A stretch of 8,479 bases of DNA from Bacteroidales bacterium (lineage in GTDB: Bacteria; Bacteroidota; Bacteroidia; Bacteroidales; VadinHA17): assembly GCA_025455535.1 (NCBI GenBank), contig JALOMM010000050.1:1-8479 (forward strand), read 5' to 3'. The notes under the pieces were generated by a model. The model had not been told where the DNA came from. It saw nothing but the letters and a program-made list of their open reading frames with translations, and did not search any database. Made by a program: the position numbers and the translations under genes. Shown one piece after another: positions 1-5,662 of this stretch. Within the stretch, counting starts at the first letter, position 1. The number at the start of each line of letters is the position of its first letter.

Positions 1-1
1 C

Positions 2-214
2 CTCGGAGGAGGCGGCCAGCCCATCCCGACAAACCTGGAAATCAGAAAGAAAAGGATGGAAGCTATCTATTCGGAAGATACTCATATGGCAATCAGAAAG
101 TCTCATGAGAACCCGGAAGTAGTTGCTATCTACAAGGAGTTTCTAGTAGAACCCAACGGACATAAATCTCACAAGTTGCTTCACACACATTACGTAAAGC
201 GAGAGTCCTATTAG
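2..214 (+). CDS. [FeFe] hydrogenase catalytic subunit, C-terminal fragment (5' end outside window)
   Basis: Frame 2 is open from the window edge to a TAG at 212-214 and gives 70 residues. They begin LGGGGQP, the segment that directly follows the last H-cluster cysteine motif (CPGGC-x-GGGGQP) in [FeFe] hydrogenases; the first base of the window would be the third base of that Cys codon. Next come IRKKRMEAIY, RKSHENPEV, IYKEFL and HKLLHTHYVKR, which match the small-subunit (Fe_hyd_SSU) tail of the monomeric and NAD(P)-linked group A enzymes (HydA/HndD type). The family reduces protons or oxidises H2 in the cytoplasm, in many anaerobes as the HydABC complex that couples NADH and ferredoxin. The catalytic H-cluster domain and any N-terminal FeS domains are outside the window, so the subgroup cannot be fixed. 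The terminator right after the stop suggests this is the last gene of its transcript, as hydA often is. The family is near certain; the exact enzyme type is an inference. Confidence 0.93.
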   Translation, partial: LGGGGQPIPTNLEIRKKRMEAIYSEDTHMAIRKSHENPEVVAIYKEFLVEPNGHKSHKLLHTHYVKRESY

Positions 215-231
215 AAGGTTAAGAATTAACT

Positions 232-266
232 AAGGGGACATCCGGTAACAGGTGTCCCCTTTTTTT
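232..266 (+). terminator. Intrinsic terminator after the hydrogenase gene
   Basis: The left arm AAGGGGACA (232-240) pairs perfectly with TGTCCCCTT (253-261). Inside the 12-nt loop, CC (242-243) can also pair with GG (251-252). Seven T residues (260-266) run on directly from the stem. It starts 17 bases past the hydrogenase stop codon and lies well before the next gene, so it should end the upstream transcript and make the terC-like gene an independent unit. Confidence 0.9.
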
Positions 267-309
267 ATACCCTTTCGTGACAATCTAAACTTTGGTCCCG
301 ATTTCTTGT

Positions 310-317
310 TAATTTTG
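310..317 (+). promoter_or_regulatory. Possible Bacteroidota -7 promoter element for the terC-like gene
   Basis: TAATTTTG matches the Bacteroidota -7 consensus TAnnTTTG at every fixed position. It would place transcription start near 321-324, leaving a leader of only about 10-13 bases before the GTG/ATG pair at 331/334. A TTTG lies upstream at 291-294, but the 15-base gap is shorter than the roughly 20 bases usual between the -33 and -7 boxes, so the -33 element is doubtful. The position between a strong terminator and a gene start supports a promoter somewhere here. Confidence 0.45.
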
Positions 318-330
318 CACAAAATTTCCG

Positions 331-1398
331 GTGATGTTAGATTTCCTCATGCACAATATCTTCTTCATAATCTTCGGCGTTGTGATACTGACAGTGCTTC
401 TGATTGACCTGCTTTATGTAGGGAAGGATCACCACACCATATCCCTGAAGGAATCGCTGACATGGACAACCATCTGGATCAGCCTTGCCATTGGCTTCTA
501 CTTTTTCATCAGGTATTACGGCCATATGGTGCATGATATCTCTGACTGGCAGACCCTTAAGGAGTATGTGGCGCTGTACAATCCGTCACTCAGACTACCT
601 GAGGATAGTTTTGAGTCGGCACTTGAGGCGTACCGCAGGGCAACAGCGACAAATTATATCACAGGATACCTGCTGGAATACACACTTTCAATAGACAATG
701 TCTTCGTTATACTTATGATTCTGACCGCATTTTCGGTTGACCCGAGAAATTACAAGCAGGTGCTTTTCTGGGGCATCCTCGGGGCTATCGTACTGCGATT
801 CATTTTCATATTTGTGGGCTCAGCCCTGATTCATAAATTCAGCTGGCTGCTGCTGGTCTTCGGAGCCTTCCTGGTCTATTCAGGTATTCACATGTACCTT
901 GGAAGGAACAAGAATCAGAAGATCGAGACACGTGATCACTGGCTGGTGAAGTTCCTTTCGCGGCACTTTAATATCTACCCTGACTACATCCAGCATCATT
1001 TCTGGAAAAGGGTTGACGGCAAATTCTTCTTCACGCCGCTCTTTATTGTACTGATAATGATCGAGTTCACTGATGTGATCTTCGCCCTCGATTCAATCCC
1101 GGCCATCTTCTCCATCACAACAGATCCCTATATAGTATTCTTTTCAAATATATTCGCAATCATAGGTCTCAGGTCGCTGTTCTTCCTTCTTGTCAAGGTA
1201 GTCAACCTGTTCCATTACCTCAAGGTGGGGATATCTTTCCTGCTGGTCTTTGTAGGGTTCAAGCTCCTGTTCCACCACTGGCTTGACAGTATCGGCTACC
1301 AGACCGTTTATTCTCTTTATATCATTGCGGCGACGCTGGTTATTAGCATACTGGCATCGGTAATTTTCCCGGAGAGGAAGAAGGTGCTGGTTCAGTAA
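331..1398 (+). CDS. TerC/Alx-family integral membrane protein (probable metal, Mn2+, transporter)
   Basis: The protein has up to 355 residues and about nine hydrophobic helices (near 9-30, 44-62, 109-134, 142-165, 170-190, 232-252, 263-288, 298-316 and 325-345). The two family hallmarks are intact: LLEYTLSIDNVFV (114-126; E116, D122, N123) and EFTDVIFALDSIPAIF (245-260; E245, D248, D254), followed by the conserved TTDPYIVFFSNIFAIIGLR (263-281). These buried acidic residues are the expected metal ligands. E. coli Alx exports Mn2+, and other TerC proteins help load metals into exported enzymes; which role applies here is not visible. The loop between helices 2 and 3 (about 62-108) is some 30 residues longer than in Alx. 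The start is uncertain: GTG at 331, ATG at 334 or ATG at 349 all precede the first helix, there is no Shine-Dalgarno sequence, and I favour ATG 334. The gene is flanked by a terminator upstream and a 122-bp spacer downstream, so it is probably monocistronic. Confidence 0.93.
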   Translation: MMLDFLMHNIFFIIFGVVILTVLLIDLLYVGKDHHTISLKESLTWTTIWISLAIGFYFFIRYYGHMVHDISDWQTLKEYVALYNPSLRLPEDSFESALEAYRRATATNYITGYLLEYTLSIDNVFVILMILTAFSVDPRNYKQVLFWGILGAIVLRFIFIFVGSALIHKFSWLLLVFGAFLVYSGIHMYLGRNKNQKIETRDHWLVKFLSRHFNIYPDYIQHHFWKRVDGKFFFTPLFIVLIMIEFTDVIFALDSIPAIFSITTDPYIVFFSNIFAIIGLRSLFFLLVKVVNLFHYLKVGISFLLVFVGFKLLFHHWLDSIGYQTVYSLYIIAATLVISILASVIFPERKKVLVQ

Positions 1399-1520
1399 CC
1401 TTCACAAACATCTGTCAAACTGTTTTTTCCTGTTTTTTAACACGAAAATATTGCTCCTTTTAAGTTTTTTACCACCTTTAATGCCTTAATGCATTAACCG
1501 TGCAGTAAATTATTCTTAAT
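1399..1520 (+). promoter_or_regulatory. AT-rich spacer, likely promoter region of the symporter pair
   Basis: This 122-bp spacer precedes the NSS transporter gene. It holds two copies of TGTTTTTT (1421-1428, 1431-1438). A weak 5-bp stem AAACA/TGTTT (1406-1410, 1421-1425) runs into the first T-tract and might poorly terminate the terC-like transcript. TAAGTTTT (1461-1468) matches the Bacteroidota -7 box except at its last base. An 8-bp near-tandem TTAATGC motif (1478-1497) contains the perfect palindrome TTAATGCATTAA (1486-1497). No Shine-Dalgarno sequence precedes the ATG at 1521. A promoter is expected here from the gene layout, but I cannot fix its exact position. Confidence 0.35.
1486..1497. 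repeat. Perfect 12-bp palindrome within an 8-bp tandem motif; possible operator
   Basis: TTAATGCATTAA is its own reverse complement. It sits inside TTAATGCC-TTAATGCA-TTAACCG (from 1478), so the TTAATGC unit repeats with an 8-bp period. It ends 23 bases before the NSS start codon, where a repressor could act. The sequence is AT-rich, so a palindrome this short could arise by chance. Confidence 0.3.
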
Positions 1521-2885
1521 ATGAGCGGATTTGATTTCAACAGCAGAGATTCATTTGGCAGCAGGCTGGGTGTCATAGCAGCAGCCGCAGGATCAGCGGT
1601 AGGGCTGGGCAATATATGGCGATTCCCTTACGTACTTGGAGAAAACGGAGGAGGTGCTTTCCTCCTTGTATACCTTATTATCATTTTTGCGATCGGCATC
1701 CCGGTGATGATGTCTGAACTTGTCATCGGGAGAAGGGCACAGCGCAACCCCGTGGGAGCATTTCAGCTCCTCGCCCCGAAAAAGCCATGGTTCCTTGTCG
1801 GATTAATGGGGGTTGTAGCTGCTTTTATGATTCTTGCGTTTTATACTGCAGTGGCAGGCTGGACTCTTGAATACATTTACCAGACCCTTATCGGCGGCTT
1901 CAAAGGCAAATCATCTGCTGACCTGGCAACAATGTTTGATTCTTTCAGGAGCGATTCTCTGAGACCGGCATTATGGTTTGTCATCTTCATGGTTGCAACC
2001 TCAGGTATTGTTCTTGGCGGTGTAAGAAAGGGAATAGAGAAATCTACGAAGATAATGATGCCGATGCTCTTTCTCATCATACTGGTGATGTGCGTCAAGT
2101 CACTGACACTGCCCGGAGCAGGCAAGGGTCTTACGTTTCTTCTCCAGCCTGACTTCAGCAAGATCACCGGGAACACAATCCTCATGGCCCTGGGCCAGGC
2201 GTTCTTTTCACTCAGTATCGGCATGGGGACTCTGATAACTTACGGCTCATATATTCCTAAAGACAATAATCTGGCAACCACTGCTGTGCAGGTTTCCATG
2301 GTTGACCTTATGGTGGCTGTTCTGGCGGGTGTTGCCATATTCCCCGCTGTCTTTGCCTTTGGCATATCACCATCCTCTGGAGAAGCTCTCACGTTTATCG
2401 TTCTTCCTGGCATCTTTCAGCAAATGCCGGGAGGGATGCTCTTCGCCCTGATGTTTTTTGTCCTGCTGGCGGTAGCTGCACTTACATCGACAATATCCGT
2501 TCTGGAGGTTATCGTAGCCTATTTTACCGAGCAGCTTAATCTCACCCGCAGAAAAGCCGTGATACTGGCGACAATTTCAATGTTCATTCTCGGTATCTCA
2601 GCCTCACTCTCCTGGGGCCTCATGAGCAATGTGAAGATCTTTGGAATGAATATCTTCACTCTTTTCAATAACACTACGGCAAATGTTCTCCTGCCACTGG
2701 GCGGGCTTCTCATTGTTGTGTTTCTCGGATGGTTTTTCCCATCAAAGAATATCAGTGATGAGCTCTCTAACGGCGGCACACTCAAAATAAGATTTTATGG
2801 AATTTACCGCATTGTTATCAGGTTTATCGCCCCGATAGCCATTGCACTGGTGTTCCTTAACGGGCTTGGCCTGATGAAGTTCTAA
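1521..2885 (+). CDS. NSS-family (LeuT-type) sodium-dependent amino-acid symporter
   Basis: This 454-residue protein is a typical bacterial neurotransmitter:sodium symporter, importing an amino acid with Na+ across the inner membrane. The broken helix 1 carries the family signature AGSAVGLGNIWRFPY (23-37), followed by ENGGGAF (41-47) and the GxP and E of helix 2 (G59, P61, E66). Aligned by eye to LeuT, G24, A26, V27 and N31 match Na1/Na2 ligands of helix 1, S230 in FSLSIGMG (229-236) matches T254 of helix 6, and A319, T322 and S323 in AALTSTIS match the Na2 ligands of helix 8. Helix 7 carries an acidic residue (D262) close to the position of LeuT Asn286. The length resembles the shorter bacterial members such as MhsT (about 11-12 helices) rather than the longer LeuT. 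All expected motifs are present, so it should be active; the substrate cannot be read from sequence. The AGCS symporter gene follows 16 bp downstream on the same strand. The start is the first ATG that keeps the full N-terminus (SRDSFGSRLGVIAAAAG). Confidence 0.95.
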   Translation: MSGFDFNSRDSFGSRLGVIAAAAGSAVGLGNIWRFPYVLGENGGGAFLLVYLIIIFAIGIPVMMSELVIGRRAQRNPVGAFQLLAPKKPWFLVGLMGVVAAFMILAFYTAVAGWTLEYIYQTLIGGFKGKSSADLATMFDSFRSDSLRPALWFVIFMVATSGIVLGGVRKGIEKSTKIMMPMLFLIILVMCVKSLTLPGAGKGLTFLLQPDFSKITGNTILMALGQAFFSLSIGMGTLITYGSYIPKDNNLATTAVQVSMVDLMVAVLAGVAIFPAVFAFGISPSSGEALTFIVLPGIFQQMPGGMLFALMFFVLLAVAALTSTISVLEVIVAYFTEQLNLTRRKAVILATISMFILGISASLSWGLMSNVKIFGMNIFTLFNNTTANVLLPLGGLLIVVFLGWFFPSKNISDELSNGGTLKIRFYGIYRIVIRFIAPIAIALVFLNGLGLMKF

Positions 2886-2901
2886 CCTAACCTTATGTGA
2901 C

Positions 2902-4644
2902 ATGCACAAGCTCAATGATTTTCTAGTAACGCTCGACGGCTATCTCGGTGGCCATCCCTGGTTCATGATCTTGCTGATTGGCACCGGATTGTTTTTTACC
3001 ATTTATCTCGGGTTCCCCCAGGTCAGGTATTTCAAGCATGCCATAAGAATAACCAGGGGCAAATACGATCACTCTCATGACATAGGAGATACATCTCATT
3101 TTCAATCACTTGCGACTGCATTGTCAGGTACTGTCGGAACAGGCAATATCGCCGGCGTCGCCCTGGCGATACATCTGGGAGGGCCGGCGGCACTGTTCTG
3201 GATGCTCCTTACCGCCGCCATAGGGATGTGCACAAAGATGGTGGAGGTATCTATTTCCCATAAATACAGGGATATCCTCCCTGACGGTTCAGTGTCTGGC
3301 GGGCCAATGTATTACATGAAGAAACGGCTCAATATTACCACCAAAAGCGGTAAAATCATTAAGACCGGCGCAATTATGGGAGCATTTTTTGCCGGAGCAA
3401 CTGTACTGTCGTCATTCGGTACAGGAAGCCTTCCACAGATAAACAGCATATCAAATTCAGTCTTCGCCACCTTTGGGATCAAGCATATTGTAACAGGTGC
3501 AATACTCGCAGTGCTGCTGGGTCTTGTGATTATCGGCGGTATTAAGAGAATCGCCAGGGTAACGTCTGTCCTTGTACCGTTTATGGCAATATTGTACCTG
3601 CTGGGATCACTGCTGGTGATCTCCTCAAACTATGAAAATATTATCCCTTCATTCCTGTCTGTTTTCAGTGATGCTTTCACCGGTTCGGCTGCTGCCGGAG
3701 GGTTCCTCGGAGCAACCTTTGCCTTTGCAATGAACAGGGGTGTCAACAGAGGACTTTTCTCAAACGAGTCAGGCCAGGGTTCCGCACCTATCGCACACTC
3801 GGCGGCCCGCGCTCCCGAGCCTGTCTCCGAAGGGATGGTGGCATTGCTTGAACCTTTCATTGATACTATCTGTATCTGTACCCTCACCGGACTGGTAGTA
3901 TTATCATCCGGTGCGTGGAACACTAAAACTGACAATCAGTTTCAGGCAACCGATATACAGATCCTCGCCGGCACTTTCAACGATAAGGAGGCGGATGACG
4001 TGGAGCGTCTCAGCCGCCATCTCAGGGGCGATGAGTTCATTGACCTGTATAACGGGAAATTAATAATCGAGAATGGTCTTATAAAGGATGCCGATGTATC
4101 AATAATTCATGCAAGATCGCTGGCCGAGAATGTCAGTTTCAGTGTCGGCAAAGTACCGTATACGGGAGAGATACCTGTTTCGTCAGGGAAAATTACAGGT
4201 AGTCAGGCCATCACTGTCAGAGGAGAGTCACTCATACACTCTGCCCCGATGACCACCTTCGCCTTCAGCCGGAGCATTCTCAAGGGTTACGGTGCATACA
4301 TTGTGACATTCTCCCTGCTTCTGTTCGCCTTCTCGACAGCTATCTCGTGGTCTTACTATGGAGACCGTTCGATTACATATCTTTTTGGACCAAAATATGT
4401 CATATTCTACAGGATTATCTTTGTAGCCGGATTCTTTATCGCAAGCTTCACCGACACAACGATCATCTGGTCACTCTCTTACATAGCAATTGTGCTGATG
4501 GCAGTGCCGAACCTCATTGGGATACTGCTTTTAAGGAAGGAGGTAAAACAGGCGGTGAAGGATTACTGGCTTACCTTCTCAAAGCAATACCCGGCTGAGA
4601 AGATATCAGGAATAATGGCTAAGAGATTCAGGGATAAGGATTGA
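2902..4644 (+). CDS. AGCS-family alanine/glycine:cation symporter with enlarged TM8-TM9 loop
   Basis: The 580-residue protein belongs to the alanine or glycine:cation symporter family, which imports small neutral amino acids with Na+ or H+. Family motifs in order are GTGLFFTIYLGFPQ (27-40), ALSGTVGTGNIAGVALAI (73-90, broken helix at the substrate/Na+ site), GGPAALFWM (93-101), TKMVEVSISHKYR (111-123), GGPMYYM (133-139), NRGLFSNESGQGSAPIAHSA (282-301) and FAFSTAISWSYYGDRSITYLFG (475-496). About eleven helices are seen. Most relatives have roughly 450-500 residues; the excess comes from a hydrophilic segment of about 105 residues (340-445) between TM8 and TM9. Its reading frame and motifs are otherwise intact, so it is probably functional. 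It lies 16 bp after the NSS gene and probably shares its transcript. Both transporters have the LeuT fold and both should use the sodium gradient. The ATG at 2902 precedes the expected N-terminus and has no Shine-Dalgarno sequence. Confidence 0.94.
   Translation: MHKLNDFLVTLDGYLGGHPWFMILLIGTGLFFTIYLGFPQVRYFKHAIRITRGKYDHSHDIGDTSHFQSLATALSGTVGTGNIAGVALAIHLGGPAALFWMLLTAAIGMCTKMVEVSISHKYRDILPDGSVSGGPMYYMKKRLNITTKSGKIIKTGAIMGAFFAGATVLSSFGTGSLPQINSISNSVFATFGIKHIVTGAILAVLLGLVIIGGIKRIARVTSVLVPFMAILYLLGSLLVISSNYENIIPSFLSVFSDAFTGSAAAGGFLGATFAFAMNRGVNRGLFSNESGQGSAPIAHSAARAPEPVSEGMVALLEPFIDTICICTLTGLVVLSSGAWNTKTDNQFQATDIQILAGTFNDKEADDVERLSRHLRGDEFIDLYNGKLIIENGLIKDADVSIIHARSLAENVSFSVGKVPYTGEIPVSSGKITGSQAITVRGESLIHSAPMTTFAFSRSILKGYGAYIVTFSLLLFAFSTAISWSYYGDRSITYLFGPKYVIFYRIIFVAGFFIASFTDTTIIWSLSYIAIVLMAVPNLIGILLLRKEVKQAVKDYWLTFSKQYPAEKISGIMAKRFRDKD
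3919..4236 (+). other. Segment encoding the extra hydrophilic loop of the AGCS symporter
   Basis: Residues 340-445 have no membrane-spanning stretch. The first part is charged and probably helical (around DKEADDVERLSRHLRGDEFI, 361-380). The second part alternates polar and hydrophobic residues, suggesting short beta strands (YNGKLIIENGLI, 383-394; VSFSVGKVPYTGEIPVSSG, 411-429; SQAITVRGESLIH, 434-446). In AGCS structures, which have eleven helices and an outside N-terminus, the TM8-TM9 loop would face the periplasm. The family normally has only a short connector of roughly 10-20 residues here. The fold and role are unknown to me. Confidence 0.6.
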
Positions 4645-4679
4645 TAAAGGTACTCCTCACATAGGATTTCACAAAGACC

Positions 4680-4712
4680 ACAAAGCAAGGGCTTTGTCAG
4701 TCGCGTGTTTTT
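4680..4712 (+). terminator. Weak hairpin in the convergent spacer; possible terminator of the symporter operon
   Basis: ACAAAGC (4680-4686) pairs perfectly with GCTTTGT (4691-4697) around a four-base loop. Five T residues follow only after a 10-base gap (4708-4712), so this is not a canonical intrinsic terminator on the + strand, and the - strand copy has no U-tract at all. It is the only stem seen between the two converging genes (stops at 4644 and 4733), which is why it is listed. Confidence 0.3.
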
Positions 4713-4732
4713 GAAATAAGCTGTTTAAATTG

Positions 4733-5626
4733 TTATTCCTTATCCGGCATTTTAGGATAGAGATCCTCAACCTTCACCCTGTTGTCATCCTCCTCTGTCG
4801 TAACAGCAACAGGCTGTCCGACGTTATTCCTGAAATAGAGTATGAAGGCAAGTATGGGCAGGACAGGTGTAATAAGCGCTGTCGTCAGTGAGCTTATCAC
4901 GATGTAAACCGGGTTCTTCACCATCTCCAGGAGTGCGCCTGCCTCTGCAGGATCGGTCAATGACCTCAGCAGTGACCCGGTAAAGGGAAGCATGATAAGG
5001 CTGCTCAGGACGAGTGATATGATTATGATTATGAGAAGCACAACGATAACCCAACCCATATTAGGCCATAAGTTCCTGTGCGCAAGGCTGAATGATCTGG
5101 AGATGACCGTTGCAGCGTTGCGGCTCTCAACCAGGGTAACCGGCAGTGCAAAGATCGCGATTGTAAGAACATAGAAAGCTGCAAAGAGGCCGGGCAGCAC
5201 AAGAAGCACCAGCCCTGCGGCTGTCACAATGGAGCCGGCAAGGCCCATAACGATAACAACAATGAGGTAGGGAATGAATGCCTGCAGACTTTTCCTGAGG
5301 GTGGTGGCAACGACATTCTCCTGACCCAGTGGTCTTTCAAGTATCCATGCATGCATCAGCACCCCGAAGATCAGGGAGACAACCACGATCAATGAGTAAG
5401 GACCTATCATATCCTTCATCATCTTCAGCATCTCCTCAGGTTCAGTTGTTGTCTGGATCGCCGCGAGATCCAGGCTGGCGCTGAAGACAGCCGAAAGGAG
5501 CGCGAGGATGAATGAGATAATATACATGCCGACGAAATATTGCTTGTAGAAGTCCCACAGTTTGGTCATGGCACTGTCGAGGTCTGAGGCTCCGGCGAGG
5601 GGATGATTCTGATAATTATGCATCAT
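4733..5626 (-). CDS. Unassigned polytopic membrane protein (distantly like GlpQ-membrane-domain/YciC-type proteins)
   Basis: The protein has 297 residues and about six hydrophobic segments (near 30-52, 76-97, 116-133, 135-162, 190-212 and 240-265), with no cleavable signal peptide. I do not recognise a named family with certainty. The pattern LPGLFAAFYVLTIAIFALPV (144-163), then a polar stretch VESRNAATVISRSFSLAHRN (166-185) ahead of the next helix, resembles inner-membrane proteins annotated as glycerophosphodiester phosphodiesterase membrane domain or YciC-like, which have no proven enzymatic activity of their own. A charged cytoplasmic-type tail follows the last helix (TEEDDNRVKVEDLYPKM, 277-293). 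No catalytic residue pattern is evident. Two adjacent ATGs (first at 5626) offer the start; neither has a Shine-Dalgarno sequence. The gene begins 36 bp after the SNF2 gene on the same strand, so co-transcription is likely. No function can be given from the sequence. Confidence 0.85.
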   Translation of the reverse strand: MMHNYQNHPLAGASDLDSAMTKLWDFYKQYFVGMYIISFILALLSAVFSASLDLAAIQTTTEPEEMLKMMKDMIGPYSLIVVVSLIFGVLMHAWILERPLGQENVVATTLRKSLQAFIPYLIVVIVMGLAGSIVTAAGLVLLVLPGLFAAFYVLTIAIFALPVTLVESRNAATVISRSFSLAHRNLWPNMGWVIVVLLIIIIISLVLSSLIMLPFTGSLLRSLTDPAEAGALLEMVKNPVYIVISSLTTALITPVLPILAFILYFRNNVGQPVAVTTEEDDNRVKVEDLYPKMPDKE

Positions 5627-5648
5627 ATGTGATTTTGAATGGGTGGTA

Positions 5649-5656
5649 AAAATATA
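5649..5656 (-). promoter_or_regulatory. Possible weak -7 box in front of the membrane-protein gene
   Basis: On the - strand TATATTTT matches TAnnTTTG except at the last base. It lies in the 36-bp AT-rich gap after the SNF2 stop and would give a leader of about 19 bases. There is no convincing -33 box. It may be nothing more than AT-rich sequence, with the gene simply read through from the SNF2 gene. Confidence 0.2.
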
Positions 5657-5662
5657 AAAAAA

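Noticed and set aside
232..330. A yybP-ykoY Mn2+ riboswitch ahead of the terC-like gene, suggested by the GGGGA in the stem at 234-238
   Set aside because: That GGGGA is fully used as one arm of the hydrogenase terminator. The remaining leader of about 60 bases is too short for the known two-arm fold, and the other conserved bases are absent.
1877..2224. 115-codon - strand frame within the NSS transporter gene
   Set aside because: It is antisense to conserved membrane helices and has no recognisable domain or promoter.
5627..5662. Terminator between the SNF2 and membrane-protein genes, suggested by the T-runs on the - strand
   Set aside because: The T-runs are not preceded by a GC-containing stem, so a terminator is not supported and read-through is more likely.
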